64,000 bases of DNA, taken from the NCBI GenBank assembly GCA_020718185.1, contig DYSP01000004.1:1-64000 (forward strand), written 5' to 3'. Under the pieces are notes generated by a model that saw only the letters and a list, made by a program, of their open reading frames with translations, was not told where the DNA came from and did not search any database. How positions within the stretch are numbered: the stretch's first letter is position 1; each line of letters begins with the position of its first letter. Source of the stretch: Candidatus Odyssella sp. GTDB lineage: Bacteria; Pseudomonadota; Alphaproteobacteria; Paracaedibacterales; Paracaedibacteraceae. Shown here piece by piece: positions 33,310-42,049 of the stretch. A program made the translations under genes and the position numbers.

Positions 33310-33398
33310 AAAATGTGGGATGACGGGACATAGATTTTTTTGAGAATGACTAGATTACACCGCGGTGGAAAGTTTTATTGTTAAATGGGAAAACAAAT

Positions 33399-33839
33399 AT
33401 GTTTAAAAATATAGGTTTTATGATAACGCTTTCACTTGCAATCCTCTTACCTGTTTTTGCAAACGCACCTGTTACTGCAATTACCAAACTTAAGATAGAG
33501 ACGAAAGAAGGAAATTTAAAATTATCTGATATATTGAGTTCTTGTAAAGAAATCGCACAAAGCACTTCAAGTCGATTTGTTAACCTATCTATCACCGGAA
33601 AAATTTTAAATATTAAAGGGAAGACATACGAAATACGGTATTTTAGCTTTGAAGACACAAGAAGTGTTATGCTTTTAAACACTAATTTTTCTTCCTATAT
33701 TGAAAAAAATAATCTATTAGATATGCAAAGCTTAACAACCATGCCTTTACCGGGCATTTTATTTGAAAGTTTTGATTTTAGAAGAGCAAATAAAGAAGAT
33801 GGTGTTTACTTTAGCATGGCTTTACGTATTATAGAATAA
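33399..33839 (+). CDS. Secreted protein of unknown function
   Basis: The ATG at 33399 opens a 146-residue protein with a signal peptide (FKNIGFMITLSLAILLPVFA, then NA). The mature part has one cysteine (LSSCKEIAQSTS) and beta-rich stretches (VNLSITGKILNIKGKTYEI). No domain recognised. The earlier TTG start at 33378 would only extend the signal peptide. Confidence 0.5.
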   Translation: MFKNIGFMITLSLAILLPVFANAPVTAITKLKIETKEGNLKLSDILSSCKEIAQSTSSRFVNLSITGKILNIKGKTYEIRYFSFEDTRSVMLLNTNFSSYIEKNNLLDMQSLTTMPLPGILFESFDFRRANKEDGVYFSMALRIIE

Positions 33840-33949
33840 ATAAGGTGGAGAGTGTTTTATTTTAGTTATGTTTCATAGGTCATTTTATGAAATTTAAATC
33901 TAAAAAATGACACACTCCATATTAAAATTTAACTTATCACTACAAAATC

Positions 33950-33978
33950 TAGACAACGCTCAAACTCTGAAGTAGGAT
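33950..33978 (+). promoter_or_regulatory. Sigma70-type promoter for HU
   Basis: TAGACA and TAGGAT are separated by 17 nt, about 30 nt before the HU start codon. The -10 is weak but the spacing is ideal. Confidence 0.4.
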
Positions 33979-34003
33979 TTTTTATAAACTAAAAAATGGA
34001 GAT

Positions 34004-34285
34004 ATGGAAATGAACAAGGAAGACCTCGTCAAAGCAATTGCCTCAAAAACGCAATTGACTAAAGAAAATGCAAATAAGGCCTTTGATGCGCTTATTCAAA
34101 CAATTACGCAAAGCTTGAAAAACGGCGAATCTGTTGCCCTTGCTGGTTTTGGATCTTTTAAAGTAACAAAGCGGGCGGAACGTCAAGGCCGCAACCCAAG
34201 AACTGGTGCGGCGATCACTATTGCTGCAGCAACTGTTCCTTCTTTTACTGCTGCTAAAGCTTTGAAAGATGCAGTAAAATCTTAA
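34004..34285 (+). CDS. hup: DNA-binding protein HU
   Basis: A 93-residue HU protein (MNKEDLVKAIASKTQLTK, ALAGFGSFKVTKRAERQGRN-PRTG, then VPSFTAAKALKDAVK). It bends and compacts DNA. GGAG precedes the ATG at 34004; the canonical N-terminus MNKEDL begins two codons later. A single-copy HU with a strong terminator behind it suits a high-expression gene. Confidence 0.96.
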   Translation: MEMNKEDLVKAIASKTQLTKENANKAFDALIQTITQSLKNGESVALAGFGSFKVTKRAERQGRNPRTGAAITIAAATVPSFTAAKALKDAVKS

Positions 34286-34304
34286 GTCCTATTTAAGCAT
34301 CGGT

Positions 34305-34352
34305 ATTCCCCCGAATAATGCCTCTTTTTACAGGTATTTGGGGGAATTTTAT
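34305..34352 (+). terminator. Rho-independent terminator after hup
   Basis: ATTCCCCC and GGGGGAAT form the stem, followed by TTTTATTTA. It may also serve the convergent esterase gene on the minus strand. Confidence 0.85.
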
Positions 34353-34357
34353 TTATA

Positions 34358-35263
34358 CTATTTATTTTTAATATTTGTAACTTCCCTTATAAAACATGCC
34401 ACTTTTTCTATCAGTTTACGGCTACTTTGACTTTTAGGAAAAAGGATAGGTTGCACATGAAATTGTCCCTGACTGATTTCAAGATGAACCTTTACACCTT
34501 TTTCTTGGGCTTTCTTCGTAAATAAGAGTGTGTCATCCAAAAGTATTTCTCTTGTCCCTACCTGCATAAATAGGGGTGGAAGTCCTTTAAAATTTCCATG
34601 AATGGGAGAGACCAAAGGATCATTTCTTTGAATACACTGTGGAACATACACCTTTGCCACATGAGACAAATGACATTCAGTAATAAAAGGGTCTTTTTTT
34701 TCACGCCTCACATCATTTAAGTTTCGCGGCGTTAAATCTAACCATCCAGAAAAAATTACAGCCCCAGCAGGCATGCAGATTGCTTCTTCTTTTGCAGCAA
34801 GCAATGTAGATATAGCTAGATTTCCCCCTGCTGAATCTCCAGCAATGATAATTAAAGCTGGATTTGTTGTTTTTAAGAGAGCTTTATAAGCATTTAGGGA
34901 TTGATTGAGGGCAATAGGAAATGGATTTAAAGGAAGCAAGCTATAATCTATTAAAATAACTTGAGCATTACATGCATTAGCAAGCAAGCAGGAAAATCTT
35001 CTATAAATATTATTTAACCCCATCAAAAAAGCACCCCCATGCACATAAAAAATTGTAACTTGCGGCGTATCTCTTTTTGAACAAACGATCTCTATGGGTG
35101 TACCGTCGAGTTTGCTTTTTTGTATGGAAAAGCCTGTAGGTACAAAAACAAAGATATTCAAGAACTTTAAATACTTGTGAAATACCCTATATGCTTTCAC
35201 AGGGTCTTTTATTTTTTTCCCTAAACTCAACAATAAATGTATAAAAAACCTAAAAATTAGCAA
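34358..35263 (-). CDS. Alpha/beta hydrolase (HSL-type esterase)
   Basis: A 301-residue hydrolase. VTIFYVHGGAFLMG supplies the HGG oxyanion motif, IIAGDSAGGNLAIS the nucleophilic Ser in GDSAG, and LDDTLLFTKKAQEKGVKVH with GQFHVQPILFP the Asp/His region. This is the hormone-sensitive-lipase branch. N-terminal residues LLSLGKKIKDPVKAYRVFHK look amphipathic. Substrate is unknown; lipid or short-chain ester cleavage is typical. Confidence 0.88.
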   Translation of the reverse strand: MLIFRFFIHLLLSLGKKIKDPVKAYRVFHKYLKFLNIFVFVPTGFSIQKSKLDGTPIEIVCSKRDTPQVTIFYVHGGAFLMGLNNIYRRFSCLLANACNAQVILIDYSLLPLNPFPIALNQSLNAYKALLKTTNPALIIIAGDSAGGNLAISTLLAAKEEAICMPAGAVIFSGWLDLTPRNLNDVRREKKDPFITECHLSHVAKVYVPQCIQRNDPLVSPIHGNFKGLPPLFMQVGTREILLDDTLLFTKKAQEKGVKVHLEISQGQFHVQPILFPKSQSSRKLIEKVACFIREVTNIKNK

Positions 35264-35399
35264 AATTAATGCTCTTTCGTTCGTTTTGTATTGATTATCT
35301 GTACACCGCTAAGGTAAAAACACAAAGGTAAATGCTCTCTTTTGGTTATTTTTGACCTCATTTTCTTAAAATCATAAGCTCAGCTTAACTCTTTATAAT

Positions 35400-36548
35400 A
35401 TGAATGGTATCCGTGTAATGACTAAGTATAAAAAAACGAATTCATCCTTTAACTATTTATATTTGTTAGGAATAGTGGGTTTGTTGATGCAGTCAAGTTG
35501 GGCAGAAACAAATTCTTATACTCCAGAATATCTTAAAGGATATATCCACGCTATTATTGATGAACTTTTACCAGAAGAAGAAGTGACATATGGCATTAAT
35601 AGCAAAATGGCGACAATCACAATTTTAAACAAATCACTTTCTTTTCAAGAAGAAGAAAAATTAAAAGAACGCATTAATAAAACAAATTTATTTTCTAATG
35701 TTATTGTTACTTATCAAAATTACTCGCCTTCTACTGCAACGACTGCTGATGCCATAGTAAGTCGCCCTGCAACGGCAGTCGATGAATTACTTCCTAATGG
35801 TGTTATCTATGATGCACCTATCGCGGATCAAAAATGGCCTAAATTTTTAGTGGGGTATCAAAAACACTTTAGAAATAATTATGGAACAGATATATTTAAG
35901 CTTTCTTTTGGTGAGAACTTGGCTCTTTTTCGTTCTAAATCACAATACTGGACTTATGAAGTTGGTATACAAGCTGGACTTTTTGGGATTATGGATTTCA
36001 GCTCTAAACCTTCACGGTTAATTAATTCTGATTACTTCGTGGGGTTAGGCTTTTCTTTGATGTATAATGATAAGTGGCAAAATTTATTTCAACTCTCTCA
36101 CCAAAGTTCCCATTTAGGGGATGAATTCCTTATTTCTAAACCAGCTTATTTAAACAAACGCATTAATTTAAGTTATGAAACATTAAAATGGTATACAGCT
36201 TATAAATTTGAGATGTTCCGTCCGTATTTAGGAATAGGATATTTAATCGACAAAGACCCTTCTTATTTAAAATCTCTTACCTGTGAAATAGGACTAGATT
36301 ACATTTCAAAAACAAAGTTTTTTTGGGATAAAACAAATTTCGTTTTTGGCATTCATTCATTTTTTTGGCAAGAAAATAGATTTAACCCGACCATTAATGT
36401 CAGCACCGGATTGCAACTAGATACACCCGTGTGGAAAGGGCGAAGTATTCGATTGCTACTTGACTATGGCCATGGACCTTCACAACAAGGTCAGTTATAT
36501 GTCAAAAAGGAAAACTATGTTGGGCTAAGTATTTCTATTTCTAGCTAA
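35400..36548 (+). CDS. DUF1207 outer membrane protein
   Basis: A 382-residue protein with a signal-like N-terminus (LLGIVGLLMQSSWA) and an N-terminal BON-like alpha/beta part (about residues 45-110). A DUF1207 beta-barrel-like domain follows. Its family marks are LPNGVIYDAPIADQKWPKFL, LFQLSHQSSHLGDEFL and LNKRINLSYETLKWYTAYKF. The HQSSHLGDEF motif is distinctive. DUF1207 proteins are presumed outer membrane; their role is unknown. It ends in SISISS and is closed by a stem at 36593. Confidence 0.85.
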   Translation: MNGIRVMTKYKKTNSSFNYLYLLGIVGLLMQSSWAETNSYTPEYLKGYIHAIIDELLPEEEVTYGINSKMATITILNKSLSFQEEEKLKERINKTNLFSNVIVTYQNYSPSTATTADAIVSRPATAVDELLPNGVIYDAPIADQKWPKFLVGYQKHFRNNYGTDIFKLSFGENLALFRSKSQYWTYEVGIQAGLFGIMDFSSKPSRLINSDYFVGLGFSLMYNDKWQNLFQLSHQSSHLGDEFLISKPAYLNKRINLSYETLKWYTAYKFEMFRPYLGIGYLIDKDPSYLKSLTCEIGLDYISKTKFFWDKTNFVFGIHSFFWQENRFNPTINVSTGLQLDTPVWKGRSIRLLLDYGHGPSQQGQLYVKKENYVGLSISISS

Positions 36549-36592
36549 GAGAAAACACTGTCCGCCCAATACATTAGTAATGATAAAATTTT

Positions 36593-36617
36593 AATAGGGG
36601 GGATGCTTTCCCCTATT
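36593..36617. terminator. Stem-loop between convergent genes
   Basis: AATAGGGG and CCCCTATT form a perfect eight-base stem between the DUF1207 gene and tadG-like gene. The following CTTAATTT is a modest T-tract, so it may act in both directions. Confidence 0.6.
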
Positions 36618-36650
36618 CTTAATTTCAAATTAGCTAAATCAATAATATCA

Positions 36651-38081
36651 TTACTTAACAATCGTAATTTGTTTGATTTGATTCGCGATAAAAAAGAATT
36701 GATCTGCAAGTTCATCTGAATCATCAGCAGTTAATGCCCATTCTGGCTTTGTTGCACAAGCGGCATATAGTTGCTTAGCAGTACTATTAGAAACCTGAAA
36801 GGTAACTGTAAATACTTGAATGCCTTGTGCTTTCATTTTTGTACAAAGATCTGTTACTCGCGCATTGATTTTAGCTGCTGCTTGAGACATAGTGGTTACC
36901 CCTAACTTTCCTTCAGGAGGTCTGCCATAGGCTGAAAAGGCACCTGTACTAGGATTCGCATAACTACCCCAAGAGTTCTCACCATCCGTTACAATAACAA
37001 TCGATTTCTGAGTCGATGTAGAATATGGTTTTGGTTGAATGGTAGAAGCAGGCCATTGATTAGTCCACCTTCCCGAAATTGTATTCCACCCCCAAACTAT
37101 ACCAAGATTACCAAAAGTACCCGCACTGCCAACGGCCAATGTTAATCCATCAATTTTGGCTAATAGAGTATCTCGATTATTAGTAAGTGGTAAAAGTGGT
37201 TGAATACAGCCTTTATTTGGCCCTACATCATCCGCTACAGACATAGCGGTAATCGTCCCATTGCTATTGAGTCTCCAATCATTATCTGCAGCTTTGGTAC
37301 CATAAAGACCATATGTGGTAGGCACAAAGTAGACAGGCCATTTGCGAACACTGGGTGGGTCGTCAGTATCCATAACTGTTTTGGTGTCTGCCGCGGCAAC
37401 GCAGCCTCTCCACGGTACTTGGCTTGGAAATGTTGTTGATGTCATATCAGAAAGCCAACTTTTATTTTCCGTACCAACATTGACAGCAGAAGCAAAAGGA
37501 ACAATTGAAATGGCCGTATTCTCTACTGTTACATTATTTTCATAAATGGCATTAACAAGACCTTTAGCGGCCACTTTTAACCCCGCAAATTTGTTATTAT
37601 CTGCCATGGACGTTGTTACGTCGAGAACAAGAGCGACTTCTATATTATCAATGTCTCTGCGAACTTGTGAAAACCCACTGACTCTTAAAGATAAAATATT
37701 AGTAATCTTACTAAAAGATGAAGGCATACTGGCCACAGCTGAAACACTGACATATTTGTTATCAGAAGAAAGAGCAACCGTCGGTGTAACCGATAAATTA
37801 CTGCTAATTAAGGGAGAATAATTAGCATAAAAAATTCTTAAAGCATTCGCTTGCACATCGGCAAGGCTATAACGCGCACCCGCAATTGCGGCAGCATCAC
37901 ACGCATAAGCAAGCTGCGTATTGATGTAGGTTTGACGTGAAAGTTCTACCGCCATTGCCGTTAAAAACATTAAGGGAACAAGTATAAGAGCAAATAAAGC
38001 CAATACGGTGCCATTTTCTTTTTCAATAAAGAAATCTTTAGTGTCTCTTTTTTGTTTGAAAAAATGTTGTAGGCGTTTCAT
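36651..38081 (-). CDS. tadG: TadG-like pilus protein with VWA domain
   Basis: A 476-residue protein. Residues 20-65 are a TadE/F/G-type N-terminal hydrophobic helix (NGTVLALFALILVPLMFLTA, then AVELSRQTYINTQLAYACDAAAIAG). A von Willebrand A domain follows (VALVLDVTTSMADNNKFAGLK), with the Asp-x-Thr-x-Ser MIDAS-like motif and ITVKFTVTF-like strands. It is the last gene of the minus-strand Tad arm. In tad loci TadG anchors pilus biogenesis at the membrane; its exact role is open. Confidence 0.85.
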   Translation of the reverse strand: MKRLQHFFKQKRDTKDFFIEKENGTVLALFALILVPLMFLTAMAVELSRQTYINTQLAYACDAAAIAGARYSLADVQANALRIFYANYSPLISSNLSVTPTVALSSDNKYVSVSAVASMPSSFSKITNILSLRVSGFSQVRRDIDNIEVALVLDVTTSMADNNKFAGLKVAAKGLVNAIYENNVTVENTAISIVPFASAVNVGTENKSWLSDMTSTTFPSQVPWRGCVAAADTKTVMDTDDPPSVRKWPVYFVPTTYGLYGTKAADNDWRLNSNGTITAMSVADDVGPNKGCIQPLLPLTNNRDTLLAKIDGLTLAVGSAGTFGNLGIVWGWNTISGRWTNQWPASTIQPKPYSTSTQKSIVIVTDGENSWGSYANPSTGAFSAYGRPPEGKLGVTTMSQAAAKINARVTDLCTKMKAQGIQVFTVTFQVSNSTAKQLYAACATKPEWALTADDSDELADQFFFIANQIKQITIVK

Positions 38082-38086
38082 TTTAT

Positions 38087-38650
38087 TTATCCTCCACCAA
38101 GCAACGTCGTCATGCTACCAACTCGAGGCACATAAACGGATGTTTTATAAAGCGTAGAATTGCTATAAAACCCTTGAAAAACAATAGGCGTATAATTAAA
38201 AAAAACTTCCGTTACAATAATGGCTTGATCACTAAGCACTGTAATATTGTTGGGTAGGTTTTTTGGAAGACTTCCTGCAGCACCAAAATTACTAGTGGCA
38301 CCATTGACTTGTTGTTGCCAGGTAATCGTCATTTTTGTCGGATCTGTTGTTGCTCCCTTATTGGCAATTTGGGAAACGACAACACGTATTTGTTGATTCT
38401 TATTATAAGGGATCATAACAGCATCAACTGTTTGCATAAGGGCAATTAAATTTGCTCTGGTCAGATTCTGGCGGGAAACCATGTCGCCCAAAACACCCGC
38501 TGCCCGCGCAAGCTTATTATTGATTAAAGAATAATTGGAAAACTCGAAAATACCCGAAATAATCAAAATGAGAATAGGCAGTGTAATCGCACTTTCGATA
38601 AGAGCGGCTCCTTCTTCATTTTTTACAAATAACTGCCGAATCTTTATCAT
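38087..38650 (-). CDS. tadE: TadE-family pilus protein
   Basis: A 187-residue protein with one N-terminal membrane helix preceded by EEGAALIESAITLPILILII, the TadE pseudopilin-like motif (Gly-Ala-Ala-x-x-Glu). The rest is an extracytoplasmic domain. TadE proteins are pseudopilins processed by TadV. It is the second of two such genes; stop-to-start spacing to the neighbours is short. Confidence 0.85.
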   Translation of the reverse strand: MIKIRQLFVKNEEGAALIESAITLPILILIISGIFEFSNYSLINNKLARAAGVLGDMVSRQNLTRANLIALMQTVDAVMIPYNKNQQIRVVVSQIANKGATTDPTKMTITWQQQVNGATSNFGAAGSLPKNLPNNITVLSDQAIIVTEVFFNYTPIVFQGFYSNSTLYKTSVYVPRVGSMTTLLGGG

Positions 38651-38665
38651 CTACCAACCTCTTAT

Positions 38666-39229
38666 CTAATAAGATTCATTCACAATGGGTGTTACACCTT
38701 TTAAGACTATTGTTGAAGAAGTACCAAAAATAGGAAAAAGAGTATTCCAAGTATAACTTATTTCATAACGGACAGCCTGCCCTGCTACGCCAAAAGTGTT
38801 ACTTACGGGTGTACCATTTGCATCTAGACTTGGTAAATTTGGATAGGCACCCACAGTGATAGTAACATTAAGGGGATTGACAATTCCTTGTGTGTAGGTA
38901 TTTAAAACACTTAAAACTTTATTTTTAATGGCAGTCTCTCTTGGAACATTTGGATCTTGTTGAGCCGTTATCCCATAACGTGATGCTTCACGAGCAGCTG
39001 CTTCAAGAGCATTTTGCACAAACATAATTAAACATATTTGAAAAGCTGCAAAAACAACGAGAATGAAAAAAGGAGCAACGAGGGCAAATTCCATAACAGA
39101 CCCTCCCTCTTCTTTTAAGGCTAATAGCTTAGATTTTGCTATTGAATATCTTTTTAAAAATAAAAAAGATAGTCTCAAGTGGCAATTTTGATTTTTTATC
39201 ATAAGCTTTTGAGCCTCCTTACTCATCAC
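38666..39229 (-). CDS. TadE-family pilus protein
   Basis: A 187-residue protein. The pseudopilin-like motif lies after about 40 residues: LKEEGGSVMEFALVAPFFIL, then VVFAAFQICLIMFVQNALEAAAREASRYG. The N-terminal 35-residue basic extension is unusual, and the true start could be a later Met. It shares the layout of its neighbour at 38087. The pair plus TadG and Flp form the Tad pilus structural arm. Confidence 0.83.
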   Translation of the reverse strand: MMSKEAQKLMIKNQNCHLRLSFLFLKRYSIAKSKLLALKEEGGSVMEFALVAPFFILVVFAAFQICLIMFVQNALEAAAREASRYGITAQQDPNVPRETAIKNKVLSVLNTYTQGIVNPLNVTITVGAYPNLPSLDANGTPVSNTFGVAGQAVRYEISYTWNTLFPIFGTSSTIVLKGVTPIVNESY

Positions 39230-39350
39230 AAAGTAAAGTATAATCCTAAATACTAAGTATATAGGCTCAATCCATCACAAAAAACATCTTTGTATTAGCT
39301 GACTGAAAACACCTAAATAAATTTATAGCTCTACAGCCAACCAATAAACT

Positions 39351-39394
39351 AAAGGCCACTCCTTTCTATCTTTTCTAACAGAAGAGTGGCCTTT
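39351..39394 (-). terminator. Hairpin between flp and tadE on the minus strand
   Basis: AAAGGCCACTC and GAGTGGCCTTT form a perfect 11-base stem with a 20-base loop. It lies 10 nt after the flp stop, with only a weak T-tract after it. It could be an attenuator that keeps pilin expression higher than that of the downstream genes. Confidence 0.55.
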
Positions 39395-39403
39395 CTCTTT
39401 TAA

Positions 39404-39574
39404 TTAACTGCCAGCAATTGCAGTTTTTATCGATGTAAATTTAGCACTAATAGCTGATCCCAACGATGTCATTGTCACAATTGCAACTACAGCAATTAAG
39501 GCAATCAAGAGACCATATTCCGCAAGAGAAGCACCATTTTCATCTTTTAGAAATTTTAATAAATTATTTGTCAT
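39404..39574 (-). CDS. flp: Flp-type pilin
   Basis: ATG at 39574 gives 56 residues: MTNNLLKFLKDENG followed by ASLAEYGLLIALIAVVAIV. This is the Flp/PilA class IVb pilin motif with cleavage after Gly and Glu at +5 and Tyr at +6. Short hydrophobic and tail regions complete the protein. This is the main fibre subunit of the Tad pilus and would be processed by the peptidase encoded at 40689. It leads the minus-strand pilus arm, and a hairpin follows. Too short for standard ORF filters but very clear. Confidence 0.9.
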   Translation of the reverse strand: MTNNLLKFLKDENGASLAEYGLLIALIAVVAIVTMTSLGSAISAKFTSIKTAIAGS

Positions 39575-39702
39575 CGCATCCTCCTATTTAAATCTAAGAT
39601 ACTACCCGCATTACAAGATATAGATCAAAAGTGTAAAAAAACTATTAATTTTTCAAGTACAGGTATATTTTATGTTAATTAACCTAATTTTTTCTTAATT
39701 AC

Positions 39703-40437
39703 TCACTTTAGTGACTTTAAAGTTGCCAAATTTGTCTTAACTTCACTGCTGCTAAGTTCTTGAGAAAAAATTTCTTCTGCTTTTGTTACCTGTCCATCAA
39801 GTGCATAAGCAATGGCCAAGTTATGCTGCACATTCGCAGAAGGATTTTGCTCTTTTGAAAGAGGCAAAAGCAGCGCTATACCTTCTTTTGGTGTGCCGCT
39901 AAGCGCTAAAGATAAGCCCAAATTACATTTAGCATTACTATTATTAGGGTTATCTTGCAGTGCTTTTTTATACCAAGATTGAGCTTCAGTATGTTGGCTT
40001 TCCATATCTAAACATACGCCTAGCCCATTCATGGCAGCTGCATTTGTAGGACTAATGGCAAGAAGTGATTTATATGTTTTCATTCCTTCTTGCGCCATAT
40101 TAGCCGCAATATAAGACTTTCCTAATTCTTCAAGGTACATTGCAGAATTAGGATTTTGTTTTAACTTATCTTCAAAGAAATTGATTGCTTCGTTTGATTG
40201 GTTTGTTTGCCTTAAAGATGTACCAAGGCCTTTAATTGCTGGTTCAAATTCGGGGTTCGACAAAAGGATTTGATGATACAGCCTTGCAGAAGTTGCATGA
40301 TCGCCTGATTTTTGCAATGATTCAGCCACACGATGAAGAGACTCTGGTGATTTATTATTACCGCCATCCGTCATAGAACAAGAGCATAAAAGCGCTGTTA
40401 CCGCACTTATAAGAGTAAATTTTGTCAAATTTATCAT
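39703..40437 (-). CDS. tadD: TadD lipoprotein with TPR repeats
   Basis: A 244-residue protein with a lipoprotein signal ending TALLCSCSMTDGG (likely Cys lipobox LLCSC) and tandem TPR repeats (ALKGL-type segments such as AAAMNGLGVCLDMESQHTEA and NAKCNLGLSLALSGTPKEGI). TadD is a pilotin for the secretin in the Tad system. It is divergent from tadV, sharing the 250-nt regulatory gap that holds a CtrA-like site. Confidence 0.85.
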   Translation of the reverse strand: MINLTKFTLISAVTALLCSCSMTDGGNNKSPESLHRVAESLQKSGDHATSARLYHQILLSNPEFEPAIKGLGTSLRQTNQSNEAINFFEDKLKQNPNSAMYLEELGKSYIAANMAQEGMKTYKSLLAISPTNAAAMNGLGVCLDMESQHTEAQSWYKKALQDNPNNSNAKCNLGLSLALSGTPKEGIALLLPLSKEQNPSANVQHNLAIAYALDGQVTKAEEIFSQELSSSEVKTNLATLKSLK

Positions 40438-40560
40438 ATCGTTATCATTTCATTAAGATAATCCACAACCAAACAAAAAAATTTACATTAAATTCTACGT
40501 AAAGAACCTAAGTATTCTAATAATTAACCATAAGAAACGCATAATTAAAAGAGAAATAAA

Positions 40561-40575
40561 TTAAAACTTTATTAA
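40561..40575. promoter_or_regulatory. Candidate CtrA-type site (TTAA-N7-TTAA) between tadD and tadV
   Basis: TTAAAACTTTATTAA fits the palindrome exactly and lies in the divergent gap, 124 nt from the tadD start and 114 nt from the tadV start. It nearly matches the site before fliI (TTAAAACTTATTTAA). In Caulobacter CtrA controls pilA. A chance hit is possible in this AT-rich stretch. Confidence 0.45.
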
Positions 40576-40688
40576 AGTTAATTGTTTTTTTTTTAAATAT
40601 CGTTAAACTTTGTATATACAACCAAGAAAAGTTCTAAAGCAGAGATGATTTCCATAATGAAATTATATTATTTGGAGGAAATTCTAGG

Positions 40689-41243
40689 GTGAATACGGCG
40701 TTTTATATAGCATTTGGAATTTGTGCACTTATTATTGGAATTTTTGATTTTTTATTCTATCGCATTCCTAATTTATTTGTATTGGTTCTTATAGGTCTAT
40801 TCTTGGGATTATCCCTCACGTTAGGAGACAGTAAATTTTTCATCGCAGCTAGCATCACAGGAACGATCGCTCTTTTAAGCTGTTATCTTTTGTATGTCTT
40901 TGGATGGCTTGGCGCTGGCGATGTCAAATTTATATTTGCAGCATCGCTTTGGGCTTCTCAGGTTAATAGTCTTATCTTTTTTCTATCTATCTCTCTTGCG
41001 GGAGGGATTTTAGCCCTTATATATATTAATTTTTCTGCATACATTGACCAAGCTCGTCTTTTTCTGATTTCGTTTTTAGGAAAACATTTCAATAAAAGCC
41101 AGTTTTTTAGACGTTACAGTGAAGCACCATTTATCTATGCAACAGCAGTTCCAACAAAAGAAACCAAAATTCCATATGGAATAGCGGTAGCCATGGGATG
41201 TTTGTTAGTAACCTATCTTACACTATTTGGGCATGTAATCTAA
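40689..41243 (+). CDS. cpaA: Prepilin peptidase TadV/CpaA
   Basis: A 184-residue aspartyl prepilin peptidase. Two Asp motifs are visible: IFDFLFYRIPNLFVLVL and GWLGAGDVKFIFAASLW (GxGD). It removes the leader of Flp and the TadE-type pseudopilins at the membrane. The start is GTG at 40689 with GGAGG 12 nt upstream. cpaB starts on the stop codon (TAATG). It leads the plus-strand Tad arm. Confidence 0.92.
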   Translation: MNTAFYIAFGICALIIGIFDFLFYRIPNLFVLVLIGLFLGLSLTLGDSKFFIAASITGTIALLSCYLLYVFGWLGAGDVKFIFAASLWASQVNSLIFFLSISLAGGILALIYINFSAYIDQARLFLISFLGKHFNKSQFFRRYSEAPFIYATAVPTKETKIPYGIAVAMGCLLVTYLTLFGHVI

Positions 41244-42049
41244 TGAAACAAAAAAGAACATTTTTTCTTCTTGGCTCTTTGATTGCCTCTCTTGTTATCG
41301 TTTTTTCGATAAGCAGTTGGCTAAGCACAAAATCTTCTGTAGAGCCAACAGGCCCAAAAACAGAACCCATTTTAGTTGCCTCAGAAAATCTAGCAGAAGG
41401 CGCTATTGTTTTAGTCGCAAAAATGACTTGGCAAGAATGGAACATTGCCGACATTAAACCTGATTATATTGTCAAAAAGAATAACGAACAAATTAATACT
41501 GTTGATGGAGGCGTGGTTCGCACACCTATTTTCAAAGGGGAGCCTATACTTGCTTCAAAAGTCATTGCAACCCATGGAAAAAGCGCGATTTCTGCAATCA
41601 TTAAAGAGGGGATGCGTGCGGTTACCGTTCCTTATGCTAAACTTGCCAATGCCCCATCACTAATTGCACCGGGTGATATTGTTGATGTGATTATTCCAAA
41701 AAAGACCCAAGGGACGAATGAAGATTATTTCGGTCAAACAATCTTAGCAGGTATTCGCGTGCTAGCTGTTAATAATGAACTTCAAAAAGTAGGCAGCGAG
41801 GAAAGCAATAGCTCTAATGCAAAAACAATTACATTAGAAGTAACTGCTATTCAAGCCGAAGATCTAGCAGGTGCGATAAGAGATGGTCAAGTCGTTATTA
41901 GTATGCAAAGCATCTTTGCAGGAACAACAAAAAGCACGCCTGCAAAACCAACGCCCAAGGTTGAATCCCCCCCAGCCACAAAAGTGATTACAATAATGCG
42001 TGGATCAGAAAAGAAAGATATGACTTTTAATAATGTAGGAAAGCAATGA
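41243..42049 (+). CDS. cpaB: Pilus assembly protein CpaB/RcpC
   Basis: The start at 41243 (MKQKRTFFLLGSLIASLVIV) overlaps the stop of cpaA and gives a 268-residue protein, more natural than the earlier 41198. A membrane anchor is followed by a SAF domain (PILVASENLAEGAIVLVAKM), a second part ending RGSEKKDMTFNNVG, and GMRAVTVPYAKLANAPSLIA (RcpC/CpaB family motif). It sits in the periplasm with the secretin. The stop overlaps cpaC (ATGA). Confidence 0.9.
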   Translation: MKQKRTFFLLGSLIASLVIVFSISSWLSTKSSVEPTGPKTEPILVASENLAEGAIVLVAKMTWQEWNIADIKPDYIVKKNNEQINTVDGGVVRTPIFKGEPILASKVIATHGKSAISAIIKEGMRAVTVPYAKLANAPSLIAPGDIVDVIIPKKTQGTNEDYFGQTILAGIRVLAVNNELQKVGSEESNSSNAKTITLEVTAIQAEDLAGAIRDGQVVISMQSIFAGTTKSTPAKPTPKVESPPATKVITIMRGSEKKDMTFNNVGKQ

